Origin: Candidatus Parcubacteria bacterium
GTDB lineage: Bacteria > Patescibacteriota > Minisyncoccia > Phycocordibacterales > CAIJYI01
Direction of reading: 5' to 3'
NCBI GenBank assembly: GCA_026395595.1
Contig: JAPLYL010000001.1
Coordinates: 70,174 to 115,516, forward strand
DNA length: 45,343 nucleotides
Position 1 is the stretch's first letter; the number at the start of each line of letters is the position of its first letter. Of the stretch, positions 7,932-15,381 are shown piece by piece. The translations under genes were made by a program, and so were the position numbers. The notes beneath the pieces were generated by a model. It ran no database searches and was not told the DNA's origin. It saw only the letters and a program-made list of their open reading frames with translations.

Positions 7932-8507
7932 ATGACACCAACCAAAGATAGTCACACGATAAAAGCCGTATTGATACGGATAAGAAACAAAACCCCTGAA
8001 CTGCTGCTCTTGGAGCACAAGGTTCGGGAGGATACCGCCCCGCAAAAAAGAGGCGGAAAGTTCAAAGAATGGAGGCGTTGGGGTTTACCGGGCGGAAAAG
8101 TTGAACTCAATGAAAACCTACTTACGACGCTTATACGCGAGACATGGGAAGAAATACATCTTCGTCTGTCTGCGGAAATGTTCAAAGAAGAACACATTGT
8201 TCATTGTCCGATAAAACCATCACTTCGGGCCGGTTATGACACCCATCAAGATCATTATATGTTCGCCATTCTTCCTCAAGAAACGGAGATAGAAGAAATA
8301 GAGAGCGATAACGATGAAATTGTCCGTGGACAGTTCTTCCCTCTTGATAAGATACCCACACCGGATGACGCGCTTCCTTTTACCAGAAATCAGCTTCGCG
8401 GGCTTGTGGAAATGCTGCGTCATTTAATCGGAAAGGTGGAAGATGCCGATAAGTGGTCGGCGACCGTTGAGAAATGGGCGTACCCATACCTCACGACAAG
8501 AAAATAG
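7932..8507 (+). CDS. Nudix hydrolase
   Basis: 191 aa. It would hydrolyse a nucleoside diphosphate linked to a group X; the substrate is unknown. The Nudix box is at about residues 55-77: GGKVELNENLLTTLIRETWE followed by EIHL. It fits G-x5-E-x7-R-E-U-x-E-E except that the usual near-terminal Gly is His. A basic insert (REDTAPQKRGGKFKEWRR) precedes the box. The ATG at 7932 is preferred to the in-frame TTG at 7926 because AAGGAG sits 7 nt before the ATG and would overlap the TTG. It is flanked by its own promoter and terminator. Confidence 0.85.
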   Translation: MTPTKDSHTIKAVLIRIRNKTPELLLLEHKVREDTAPQKRGGKFKEWRRWGLPGGKVELNENLLTTLIRETWEEIHLRLSAEMFKEEHIVHCPIKPSLRAGYDTHQDHYMFAILPQETEIEEIESDNDEIVRGQFFPLDKIPTPDDALPFTRNQLRGLVEMLRHLIGKVEDADKWSATVEKWAYPYLTTRK

Positions 8508-8517
8508 TTTCAGAAGT

Positions 8518-8547
8518 CACGGCCTCGTAAAGAGGCCGTGTTTTTTT
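8518..8547 (+). terminator. Intrinsic terminator of the Nudix gene
   Basis: A 9-bp stem CACGGCCTC/GAGGCCGTG with loop GTAAA and a run of seven T. Confidence 0.9.
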
Positions 8548-8574
8548 GCATATTTCCTATTATTGTTATATAAT
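8546..8574 (+). promoter_or_regulatory. Promoter of the DUF4446 gene
   Basis: TTGCAT (8546-8551), 17-nt spacer and consensus TATAAT (8569-8574), 9 nt before the ATG at 8584. The mRNA would have almost no leader. Confidence 0.6.
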
Positions 8575-8583
8575 TGCCCGCAT

Positions 8584-9042
8584 ATGGATACCACTTCTCT
8601 TCTCTATGTTTTTATCGTGCTCGCCGTAGTCCTTACTGTCTGGGTCATTCGCCTGGAAATAAAAATGAGTCGATTATTGGCCGGTCAAGACGGTAAAAGT
8701 CTGGAAACAAGTATTGTGACCCTTATTGGAAAAGTAGGAAAACTTGAAGGCGCCAGTATTGACGCGCATGCCAAAATAGCCGCTCTTCGCGCTCACTTGA
8801 GAAAAAGCATCCAAAGAGTGGAAACGATACGGTTCAATCCATTTAAAGGAACCGGTTCGGGGGGAAACCAAAGTTTTGTCACTTCTTTTTCTGATGAAGA
8901 CGGAAACGGCGTGGTCATATCAGGACTCTATGCGCGCGACGGAGTAAGCGTCTACGCCAAGCCGATTAGCAAATTCGCATCAGAATACAATCTTTCAGAA
9001 GAAGAGAAAGAAATAATAGAAAAATTAAAACAAAGAAGTTAA
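8584..9042 (+). CDS. DUF4446 family membrane-anchored protein
   Basis: 152 aa. A single N-terminal membrane helix (about residues 5-24) is followed by a helical segment (LIGKVGKLEGASIDAHAK) and the family core (VETIRFNPFKGTGSGGNQSF, then DEDGNGVVISGLYARDGVSV). It ends YAKPI...LSEEEKEIIEKLK, as is usual for DUF4446. Its function is unknown. The ATG at 8584 is chosen because the -10 box is just upstream and the longer in-frame reading would run through the terminator at 8518-8547. Confidence 0.88.
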   Translation: MDTTSLLYVFIVLAVVLTVWVIRLEIKMSRLLAGQDGKSLETSIVTLIGKVGKLEGASIDAHAKIAALRAHLRKSIQRVETIRFNPFKGTGSGGNQSFVTSFSDEDGNGVVISGLYARDGVSVYAKPISKFASEYNLSEEEKEIIEKLKQRS

Positions 9043-9047
9043 GAACA

Positions 9048-9095
9048 AAAATTTGGCGGTGAGACCGCTTGCGAGCGGACTCACCGCCAAATTTT
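9048..9095 (+). terminator. Intrinsic terminator after the DUF4446 gene
   Basis: The outer stem AAAATTTGGCGGTGAG pairs with CTCACCGCCAAATTTT. An inner CCGCT/AGCGG helix is separated by one mismatch. The right arm supplies the T-run. Confidence 0.8.
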
Positions 9096-9123
9096 CGTCC
9101 TTGACCTTCCAATAAAAAATACA

Positions 9124-10659
9124 ATGCTACACATAACCAACAAAAAACCCGCCCCTATTTCCACTATCATGTCCCGTCCGCCTATCGTTACAGTCATGGG
9201 ACATATTGACCACGGAAAATCCACGCTTCTTGATTACATCAGGAAAGCAAATGTTGTTGGGGGAGAAGTCGGCGGTATTACGCAAAGACTTACCGCTTAT
9301 GAAGCTACTCATACGAATGAAAAAGGAGAAGTAAAAAAAATAACGTTCTTGGACACTCCCGGACATGAAGCATTTTCAAAGATGCGTTCCAATAGCGCCG
9401 TCGCTGCCGATATTGCTATTCTCATTGTTTCCGCCGAAGACGGAGTCAAAGCGCAAACCATTGAAGCATTCAAGGCGATAGACAGTTCAGGTATCCCGTT
9501 TGTCGTCGCTATCAATAAAATTGACCGCCCGAATGCCGACGTTGAACGAACCAAACAAACCCTCACCGAAAACGAAATATATCTGGAAGGATTCGGAGGA
9601 AATATCCCTTGGGTTCCCATTTCCGCAAAAACAGGCGAAGGTGTCCCAGAACTCCTTGAGATGGTTCTTCTTATCGCAGAAATGGAAGACTTAAAAGGAG
9701 ATACTTCTCTCAAAGCAGAAGGAGTCGTCCTTGAATCTCATGTAGATGCCAAAAACGGAGTTACCGCGACTCTCCTTATTAAAGACGGCGTTTTGAAAAA
9801 AGGTATGTATGTTACGTCACGCGGAGACATCGCGCCCGTCCGATCCATTGAAAACTTCCTCGGAAAAAAGATAGACCAAGCACAGTTCTCTATGCCCGTC
9901 AGTATCTCAGGATGGAGCGATCTTCCAAAATCAGGATCCGGTTTTAATTCCTTCCTTTCAAAAACAGAGGCAAAAAAGTGGGTAGATGAATTCCGCGAAG
10001 CCAGCCGAGAAGATACTAAAAATCACAAAGTGAACGAAGGAGCAAAGGCTGGTGTTCTCCGTATACCGGTTATCATCAAGGCCGAGGCCCTCGGAGCGAT
10101 TGATGCTATCTTGCACGAAATTAAAAAAATACAAGTTGAAAACGTTGAAATAAAAATACTGGGAGCAAGCGGAGGTTCCATTACGGAGAATGACGTAAAA
10201 TTGGCATCAAGCGACGGACACGGCATTGTTCTCGGCTTCGGAGTGGAAGCAGACGCAAGCGCCCGATCATCAGCAGAACGTTTTTCCGTAACCATTGCCA
10301 CTTTTGATATTATTTACAAAATGACAGAATGGTTAGCTGAAGAAATGGAAAAGAGGCGCCCAAGACAAGAAGTGGAAGAAAGAATGGGCGCCGCAAAAAT
10401 TATTCGCATCTTCAATACCGAGAAAAATTCTCGCGTCGTCGGAGGAAAAGTTACCGAGGGAGTTATCAATGTCGGAGACAATGTAAAAATAATGCGAAGA
10501 GATTTTGAAATCGGAAGAGGAAAAGTCATAGAACTCCAGCAGCAAAAATTAAAGTCCAAACAAGTAACCGAAGGACTGGAGTTCGGAGCAAAAATAGATT
10601 CCAAACAAGAGATAGCACAAGGAGATGTATTGGAAGCATTTGAAGTGGTGAGAAAGTAA
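9124..10659 (+). CDS. infB: Translation initiation factor IF-2, short form
   Basis: 511 aa, against about 890 in E. coli: the N-terminal extension and IF2-N domain are absent. It is the GTPase that brings initiator tRNA to the small subunit. Visible motifs are G1 GHIDHGKST (about residues 25-33), G2 region GGITQ, G3 DTPGHEAF, G4 NKID and G5 SAKTGEG. Beta-barrel domain II, domain III (GVLRIPVIIKAEALGAIDAI) and C-terminal domain C2 (EFGAKIDSKQEIAQGDVLEA) follow. The ATG at 9169 (MSRPPIVTVMG) is an alternative start. rbfA follows, as in many bacteria. Confidence 0.95.
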   Translation: MLHITNKKPAPISTIMSRPPIVTVMGHIDHGKSTLLDYIRKANVVGGEVGGITQRLTAYEATHTNEKGEVKKITFLDTPGHEAFSKMRSNSAVAADIAILIVSAEDGVKAQTIEAFKAIDSSGIPFVVAINKIDRPNADVERTKQTLTENEIYLEGFGGNIPWVPISAKTGEGVPELLEMVLLIAEMEDLKGDTSLKAEGVVLESHVDAKNGVTATLLIKDGVLKKGMYVTSRGDIAPVRSIENFLGKKIDQAQFSMPVSISGWSDLPKSGSGFNSFLSKTEAKKWVDEFREASREDTKNHKVNEGAKAGVLRIPVIIKAEALGAIDAILHEIKKIQVENVEIKILGASGGSITENDVKLASSDGHGIVLGFGVEADASARSSAERFSVTIATFDIIYKMTEWLAEEMEKRRPRQEVEERMGAAKIIRIFNTEKNSRVVGGKVTEGVINVGDNVKIMRRDFEIGRGKVIELQQQKLKSKQVTEGLEFGAKIDSKQEIAQGDVLEAFEVVRK

Positions 10660-10663
10660 TAAC

Positions 10664-10741
10664 GAATAGAAAAATAGAATAATAAGAAAATAGAAAGATT
10701 ATGACGACGACAAAATTTTTTCTATTTTATTATTTACATAT
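10664..10741. repeat. AT-rich imperfect inverted repeat between infB and rbfA
   Basis: The left words AATAATAAGAAAATAGAAA are roughly complementary to the right TTTCTATTTTATTATT across a GC-richer middle (ATGACGACGAC). It may attenuate or define the infB end, or belong to the AT-rich spacer family also seen at 11166, 17511, 19263 and 24063. Confidence 0.4.
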
Positions 10742-10750
10742 TTTAATATA

Positions 10751-11074
10751 ATGCCTAATTACGAAGAAAAAGCAGGAAATCTTTTCAGAAGACTCGCAGG
10801 AGAATTTATCGCCAGAGAATCTAACCGCACGACAATGATAACCGTGACAAATGTTCTGGTACGAGAAAATGGACGCGAACTGACCGTATTTGTTACGGTT
10901 TTTCCCGACGCAGAAGAAGAAACGGCTCTTTCTTTCTTGAAGAGAAAAAGAAGTGATTTTCGCGAATATGTCAAAAAGAACACGCGTATCAAAACCATTC
11001 CCGTGGTAGATTTTGAAATAGACAAAGGAGAGAAACATAGACAAAGAATTGACGAGATTTCGCAAGGGATATAG
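10751..11074 (+). CDS. rbfA: Ribosome-binding factor A
   Basis: 107 aa, normal size. It is a KH-like factor for 16S rRNA 5'-end maturation of the 30S subunit. N-terminal YEEKAGNLFRRLAGEFIARE, the beta strands MITVTNVLVRENGRELTVFV and C-terminal IKTIPVVDFEIDKGEKHRQRID (the V-P-x-V/L-x-F pattern) fit the family. It lies 91 nt after infB, a conserved pairing. Confidence 0.88.
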   Translation: MPNYEEKAGNLFRRLAGEFIARESNRTTMITVTNVLVRENGRELTVFVTVFPDAEEETALSFLKRKRSDFREYVKKNTRIKTIPVVDFEIDKGEKHRQRIDEISQGI

Positions 11075-11093
11075 TATAGATGAGAGAGAAACC

Positions 11094-11165
11094 GGCCTGG
11101 TAGCCAAGTGGTAAGGCGAAGCTCTGCAAAAGCTTTATGCGGGAGTTCAATTCTCCCCCAGGCCT
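11094..11165 (+). tRNA. tRNA-Cys (GCA)
   Basis: Acceptor GGCCTGG/CCAGGCC; anticodon arm AGCTC-TGCAAAA-GCTTT containing GCA; T-arm GGGAG-TTCAATT-CTCCC. The discriminator is T and no CCA is encoded. It lies just after rbfA. Confidence 0.93.
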
Positions 11166-11275
11166 CAAAGTAAGTTAAAAATGAAAAATTAAAAAACCAG
11201 AACAGAACATTGGTAATTTTAATTTTTTCTTGTTATTTTTATTTTTTCGTTTTTCCTTTTTCACTTACAAAATAA
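11166..11275. repeat. AT-rich inverted repeat between two tRNA genes
   Basis: The outer words GTAAG (left) and CTTAC (right) pair, and the left AAAAATGAAAAATTAAAAA resembles the complement of the right T-rich stretch. No gene is seen in this spacer. It may serve as a weak terminator and processing spacer between tRNA-Cys and tRNA-Leu. Confidence 0.4.
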
Positions 11276-11359
11276 GCCTGAGTGTTGAAATTGGTATACA
11301 AGCGACACTTAAAATGTCGTGGGCGTAAGCTCATGTGGGTTCGACTCCCACCTCAGGCA
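11276..11359 (+). tRNA. tRNA-Leu (UAA)
   Basis: Acceptor GCCTGAG/CTCAGGC; anticodon loop CTTAAAA with TAA; long variable arm (class II); T-arm GTGGG-TTCGACT-CCCAC. The discriminator is A and no CCA is encoded. No intron is present. Confidence 0.95.
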
Positions 11360-11367
11360 CAAAAAAT

Positions 11368-11850
11368 ATGGAATATTTTTTAGCAAAAAATACAGAAGAA
11401 GACTTTCAGGGACTTTTCAAATTAGAGGAAGAGTCTGACCTGTACCATGTTGATATTAATGAGGGAACACCCTTTATCCGAGTTCCTTTTGTTGAACAAT
11501 CAAAAAAAGACTACCGCAAGGATTTTTCGGATAATTTTAAAAATAACCATTATCTGCTCTTTGCAAAAGACGATCACGAATATGTAGGTTGCATCTCGGG
11601 ATATATTGAAGAACTTCCGCAGGCATATCAATCTCGAAATATTGGATATCTGGACGATATTATCGTTGCAAAAAAACATCGAGGACAAGGTATCAGTTCT
11701 GAAATGCGAGATTTATTTTTTGAGTGGCTCAGATCAAAAAATGTATCTTATTGCACTCTTGATGTAAAGATAAAAAATACTGATGCTGTTGAAATATACA
11801 AAAAATGGGGTTTTAAAACTGATGCATTGCATATGTGGAAGAAAATTTAA
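11368..11850 (+). CDS. GNAT-family N-acetyltransferase
   Basis: 160 aa. It would transfer an acetyl group from acetyl-CoA to an unknown amine. Motif A is YLDDIIVAKKHRGQGISSEM (about residues 91-110), with the CoA pyrophosphate-binding HRGQGIS. Motif B is NTDAVEIYKKWGFK near the C-terminus. The ATG at 11368 starts 9 nt after tRNA-Leu; an upstream in-frame GTG would lie inside the tRNA and is rejected. It is probably cotranscribed with the tRNAs. Confidence 0.85.
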   Translation: MEYFLAKNTEEDFQGLFKLEEESDLYHVDINEGTPFIRVPFVEQSKKDYRKDFSDNFKNNHYLLFAKDDHEYVGCISGYIEELPQAYQSRNIGYLDDIIVAKKHRGQGISSEMRDLFFEWLRSKNVSYCTLDVKIKNTDAVEIYKKWGFKTDALHMWKKI

Positions 11851-11910
11851 CCCTTTGTTTTCTTTTCTTGATATGCTATAGTTTCAAATACAAACGAAGC
11901 GTCAGCGCTT

Positions 11911-11981
11911 CGGGATGTAGTATACCGGTAGTACATACGATTCGGGTTCGTATAGACCGGGTTCGATTCCCGGCATCCCGA
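11911..11981 (+). tRNA. tRNA-Pro (CGG)
   Basis: Acceptor CGGGATG/CATCCCG; anticodon arm ATACGA-TTCGGGT-TCGTAT with CGG; T-arm CCGGG-TTCGATT-CCCGG. The discriminator A is followed by CCA at 11982-11984, which may be encoded or chance, as other tRNAs here lack it. Its 3' end is duplicated downstream (see 12034-12250). Confidence 0.93.
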
Positions 11982-12033
11982 CCATATTAAAATAACCTTC
12001 AATTGCGAAGGTTATTTTAATATGGTCGGGATG
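11974..12033. repeat. Perfect 27-bp inverted repeat overlapping the tRNA-Pro 3' end
   Basis: The left arm at 11974-12000 includes the tRNA acceptor 3' strand (CATCCCG). The right arm is at 12007-12033, with a 6-nt loop AATTGC. It is not a classical terminator since no T-run follows. Confidence 0.8.
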
Positions 12034-12250
12034 AGCGAGTGACCTGCGTCACTCGCGTCCGGGAATCGAAGATGTTGAGTCTGTCGCAGTGAGCCGGTGA
12101 GGCGAAACGAGACGAGAAACATGTACCGTCCATGTAATGGAAGATATCCCGGCATCCCGACAATTTGAATATCGCTCGCACGGCTCGCTGGGCGATTGAT
12201 GAAAACCTACGGTTTTCATACTTTCCCTTGCCTGACCTCAGGCACGATTA
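12034..12250. other. tRNA-derived mosaic downstream of tRNA-Pro
   Basis: No gene is seen. After the inverted repeat come a 9-bp hairpin (12035-12056), an inverted copy of the tRNA-Pro T-arm (CCGGGAATCGAA, 12059-12070), and a direct copy of the tRNA-Pro 3' end (CCCGGCATCCCGAC, 12148-12161; original 11969-11982). A short hairpin GAAAACC/GGTTTTC follows. Near 12230-12245 there is a collapsed GCCTGA/TCAGGC resembling the tRNA-Leu acceptor stem. It looks like the scar of repeated tRNA-targeted insertion or duplication. Confidence 0.6.
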
Positions 12251-12280
12251 TATGGTATACTAAATACTAATACTAAATTA

Positions 12281-12286
12281 TATACT
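12281..12286 (+). promoter_or_regulatory. -10 box of the PAP2 gene
   Basis: TATACT ends 6 nt before the ATG at 12293, suggesting a leaderless transcript. The -35 (TACTAA at 17 nt) is weak. Confidence 0.4.
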
Positions 12287-12292
12287 TTATGT

Positions 12293-12973
12293 ATGCTGTT
12301 TAATCTTTCGCAAAAAAAACTTGTTTTCGCTTCTCTGTTTTCGGCGATTATTTTAATTTTAATAACATGGCTTGTAAAAATCTCTCCGGCGTTGCAAAGC
12401 TTTGATGACTATGCACTCGCTTTTTTCGCGCAAGGACGATGTCCTTTTTCTAATGCCTTCTTTCTTGCCATAACCTATTTGGGGAATACGGAATTTCTTG
12501 TCTCTTTCTCTTTTTTTCTTTCTATCGTTTTTTATTTTTATAAAAAACTTCCCTATTATATTATTTTTATCGGAACCATTATCGGAAGTTCCGCTTTTGT
12601 GTATATTCTCAAAGATATCGTTGAAAGAGCCCGCCCTTCTCTTATCGCTCCCGTTTATCAAGAGACTTCCCTTTCTTTCCCCAGCGGACACGCAGCTCTC
12701 TCCGTTATTTTCTACGGAATGCTTGCCTACTTTTTCGCGCGTAATACCAAGATAAAACAAGTTCAACAAAATCTTCTCGCCGGATGGATCTTCCTCTTTG
12801 TCTTCATCGGATACTCCCGCCTCCACCTCGGCGTTCATTTCGTCAGTGATGTCATCGCCGGATACGCAACCGGGTTTTTCTGGCTTTCTCTCGGAATACT
12901 TCTTTTTGAACAGCTTATCTCCGAAGAATTGCCGTGGTGGAAAAGGTGTTTGAATAAATTAAAACAGAGATAA
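12293..12973 (+). CDS. PAP2-family membrane phosphatase
   Basis: 226 aa with about six membrane helices. The three phosphatase motifs are complete: KDIVERARP (about residue 105), PSGH (about 130) and SRLHLGVHFVSD (about 176-187). Such enzymes dephosphorylate lipid phosphates at the outer face of the membrane. Undecaprenyl-diphosphate recycling for cell-wall synthesis is the likely job here but is not proved by the sequence. It shares a bidirectional terminator with the 42-aa gene on the other strand. Confidence 0.85.
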   Translation: MLFNLSQKKLVFASLFSAIILILITWLVKISPALQSFDDYALAFFAQGRCPFSNAFFLAITYLGNTEFLVSFSFFLSIVFYFYKKLPYYIIFIGTIIGSSAFVYILKDIVERARPSLIAPVYQETSLSFPSGHAALSVIFYGMLAYFFARNTKIKQVQQNLLAGWIFLFVFIGYSRLHLGVHFVSDVIAGYATGFFWLSLGILLFEQLISEELPWWKRCLNKLKQR

Positions 12974-12980
12974 TTTCCCA

Positions 12981-13017
12981 AAAAAATAACCCCGCAAAAT
13001 TTGCGGGGTTATTTTTT
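12981..13017. terminator. Bidirectional terminator
   Basis: CCCCGCAAA/TTTGCGGGG stem with A-rich left and T-rich right flanks. It serves the PAP2 gene on plus and the 42-aa gene on minus. Confidence 0.85.
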
Positions 13018-13144
13018 ATTTAAGGTATGACGAAATATGAATGAATGTGTCGGAAGTTTCAGCATGGACATAAGCAACGGAAAACCAAACGACAAACGCA
13101 ATATATACGGCTCCGAGAAGGAGTACGTTTTTTCTTTTTTCCAT
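13016..13144 (-). CDS. Small probable exported or anchored peptide, 42 aa
   Basis: Starts MEKRKNVLLLGAVYIAFVVW and continues FSVAYVHA before a short polar tail (ETSDTFIHISSYLK). A basic N-terminus, a 17-residue hydrophobic core and an AHA-like site before Glu resemble a signal peptide or anchor. The stop touches the bidirectional terminator, as for a real gene. The ribosome-binding site is weak, and a structured inverted repeat (13190-13365) lies upstream. No family is recognised. Confidence 0.5.
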   Translation of the reverse strand: MEKRKNVLLLGAVYIAFVVWFSVAYVHAETSDTFIHISSYLK

Positions 13145-13189
13145 TTGAGTAAAGAGATAAAAAATTAAAGGTAAAAAACAATAAATGAA

Positions 13190-13365
13190 GGGTTTGTAAA
13201 TAAATAAAGTGTTCAGTTCGGTTTCAGATTTTCATAAGATTTGATTTTTTCGATTGAGTAAACCTTGAAGCGTATCGAGATACGATGAAAGATTTGCGAT
13301 TGAGAAAAAATCAAAGATTAGGGAAAGATGGAAGCGAAAAGAGCACTTTATTTATTTACAAGCCC
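13190..13365. repeat. 176-nt imperfect inverted repeat (long stem-loop)
   Basis: Terminal 25-nt arms (13190-13214 and 13341-13365) differ at two places that become G-U pairs in plus-strand RNA. Further in, GATTTTTTC pairs with GAAAAAATC, and the tip is CGTATC-GA-GATACG (13271-13284). It occupies the gap between the amidotransferase stop and the 42-aa gene. It may be a structured RNA or a MITE-like remnant. Confidence 0.6.
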
Positions 13366-13401
13366 TCAGTATAACAATTTTTTCTAAAATTGCAATACTT
13401 T

Positions 13402-14154
13402 TTATCCCCTTGCCGCCTCTATGAACTTTTCAAAAAGAATTTTATTTTCCGGATGTTGCACTATCAACATTTCCGGGTGCCACTGAACGCCTAAAATCCA
13501 TCGGGAAACCATGTCTTCCGACTCTATTGCTTCCGCGACTCCGTCTTCTGCACGAGCACAGACGAGAAGTCCCGGAGCAATATCTTTTACCGCCTGATGA
13601 TGAAGACTATTTACGGTAATTTTTGAAAGAGGAAGAAAAGAAGCAAGCGCGGTATTTTCTGCAATAATCACCTCGTGTATCTCTTTTGGAAAGTACTCAG
13701 CCAAGGATATTTCTTTGTTATACTCATGATGGATATCGGTTTGAATTTCGCTCTGAATATCTTGATACAGTGTTCCGCCCATCGCGACATTGATAATTTG
13801 CGAGCCTCGGCAAACACCAAATATCGGTTTTCTTTTTTCAATAAAAATTTGAGCAAGCATTATTTCCAGTTCATCTCTTTCTTCGGAAATATCAGAGACA
13901 CTCTCGTGGATAGCAACAGCATCATATCGTTTCGGGTTTATATCCACTCCTCCGGGGATAAATAAACCTTGCGTCTTATCGGCAAGCAATTCCAGTTCAT
14001 CTCGGGAAAGACCAAGCGGTACAACGAGAGGAACAGCTCTACAGGCTTTCAAAACATCAAGATAAGAAGCATCAACCGATACAGTAGAAAATGATCCTCC
14101 TTTTGGAGAAGGTATGCGAAGCGAGGTAATAAGAATAATGGGCTTCTGTTCCAT
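13402..14154 (-). CDS. Class I glutamine amidotransferase, gamma-glutamyl-GABA hydrolase (PuuD/peptidase C26) type
   Basis: 250 aa. Features are FIPGGVDINPKRY (oxyanion region), nucleophile Cys115 in FGVCRGSQI, GGTLYQDI, VNSLHHQAVKDIAPGL and the His/Glu pair in GVQWHPE near the C-terminus. All three catalytic positions are kept, so it should hydrolyse a gamma-glutamyl amide. The substrate is unknown, and no putrescine or synthetase gene is nearby. Start ATG at 14154. It is divergent from the HD gene. Confidence 0.88.
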   Translation of the reverse strand: MEQKPIILITSLRIPSPKGGSFSTVSVDASYLDVLKACRAVPLVVPLGLSRDELELLADKTQGLFIPGGVDINPKRYDAVAIHESVSDISEERDELEIMLAQIFIEKRKPIFGVCRGSQIINVAMGGTLYQDIQSEIQTDIHHEYNKEISLAEYFPKEIHEVIIAENTALASFLPLSKITVNSLHHQAVKDIAPGLLVCARAEDGVAEAIESEDMVSRWILGVQWHPEMLIVQHPENKILFEKFIEAARG

Positions 14155-14184
14155 ATAGGTATATTATACCACTATTTTAATAAT

Positions 14185-14214
14185 TTGTACAGAAAATACT
14201 CTTCATGGTATTAT
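14185..14214 (+). promoter_or_regulatory. Leaderless promoter of the HD gene
   Basis: TTGTAC (14185-14190), 18-nt spacer and TATTAT (14209-14214), 6 nt before the ATG at 14221. This excludes the longer reading that starts inside the -35. Confidence 0.6.
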
Positions 14215-14220
14215 AAAGAT

Positions 14221-15375
14221 ATGGAAACCGACCAAATTATTAAAGAGATCTTTAATCAGGAAGAGTACCTCAAAATAGGTGATGACTTGAAAAAGACAGG
14301 CGTATTAAAAGACCACATAGAAAAACTTCGCGAAAGGTATGCGAAGCGGTTCAGCGAAATACGCTTTGAACCCGAAGAGAAAATGTGGGAGATGATGGCG
14401 ATTGAAGACCTCTACGATACGATGACCTTCAAACACAGCGTTCGCGTTTCCGAGCTTACCTACAAGATTATCACAAAAAATCTCATTGCCCCGAACGGCG
14501 AGAATTTAATTCTTCAAACCTTTATTGAAAAAAGAGGAGTAAGCCTTCATGATATCACCGCGGCCGCTCTCGGACACGACATAGGAAAAATAAAAATACC
14601 GTTGGAGGTTTTACACAACACCCTCGGAGATAAGGAAATGAATCATATTCTGATTGATATGATCCATCGCGGAGTACGAAAAAAAGAAGTTTTTGAGAGG
14701 ATCGGTTTTAAGGAAAACGATCAAAAAAGCGACGAAGAAATTTTGGCTCAACTTTACCGCAAAGGTCTCCGAGCGGTAAACGTCGTTCCCCTCTCCGAAG
14801 CTTTCCCTGAAGAAAAACATCCCGGATTTTCCGAGATTTTGAAGAAACGAGGTTTCTCTCCGGAACAAACGATAAAACAGATTGCCGTATCGCATGAAGC
14901 GGCGGGGCAAAAGATATTTGAAATACTGGACGAACCGATTATCGCTGACTTGGTGGGAAATCATCACAATTATAAAAAGAAAGACGACGGAGAAATGAAA
15001 TACAAAATGAACATTCCCGCACTTCATTCGGAAGGCGTGAGCGATGAATTTGGGGTTCGCAATATCATTACCATCGCCGATCAGCTGGATTCTCTGCAAA
15101 GTTCTCGCCCCTATAAAAAAGCCATGACCAGACTTTCCGCCCTTGCCGAATTAACCCACCAAGCGGATACCGGACGAATGAACAAAAGACTTCTCTATCT
15201 CTGGATAGAGAATGAATACAAGGAACTGAAAGAAAAAATGGAGAATGGATCTCTTGATCCGATAACGTTGGAACAAGAACAAAAAAACATTGAACAAGTG
15301 AAAGAATTTTTAAAAAATACAAAAAAGATATTTAAAAAGAAATTTTCTTTCTTTTCCTTCTTCCAGAAGGGCTAG
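14221..15375 (+). CDS. HD-domain metal-dependent phosphohydrolase
   Basis: 384 aa. Metal-binding positions are His in KHSVRVSELT (about residue 87), HD in ALGHDIGKIKIP (about 120), SHEAAGQKIFEIL, NHHNYKKK and the Asp of TIADQLDSLQSSRPYKKA. The order resembles HD-GYP domains, but the GYP segment is not recognisable (NYKKKDDGEMKY). A basic C-terminal tail (KNTKKIFKKKFSFFSFF) may touch the membrane. The substrate is unknown; cyclic dinucleotide or nucleotide hydrolysis are the usual family roles. Confidence 0.8.
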   Translation: METDQIIKEIFNQEEYLKIGDDLKKTGVLKDHIEKLRERYAKRFSEIRFEPEEKMWEMMAIEDLYDTMTFKHSVRVSELTYKIITKNLIAPNGENLILQTFIEKRGVSLHDITAAALGHDIGKIKIPLEVLHNTLGDKEMNHILIDMIHRGVRKKEVFERIGFKENDQKSDEEILAQLYRKGLRAVNVVPLSEAFPEEKHPGFSEILKKRGFSPEQTIKQIAVSHEAAGQKIFEILDEPIIADLVGNHHNYKKKDDGEMKYKMNIPALHSEGVSDEFGVRNIITIADQLDSLQSSRPYKKAMTRLSALAELTHQADTGRMNKRLLYLWIENEYKELKEKMENGSLDPITLEQEQKNIEQVKEFLKNTKKIFKKKFSFFSFFQKG

Positions 15376-15381
15376 CAACAA

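Noticed and set aside
11276-11359. Group I intron in tRNA-Leu(UAA)
   Set aside because: The anticodon loop is continuous, so there is no intron.
12103-12115. 13-nt match AAACGAGACGAGA shared with the H63 expansion near 43570
   Set aside because: A match of this length is expected by chance many times between all positions of a 45-kb window.
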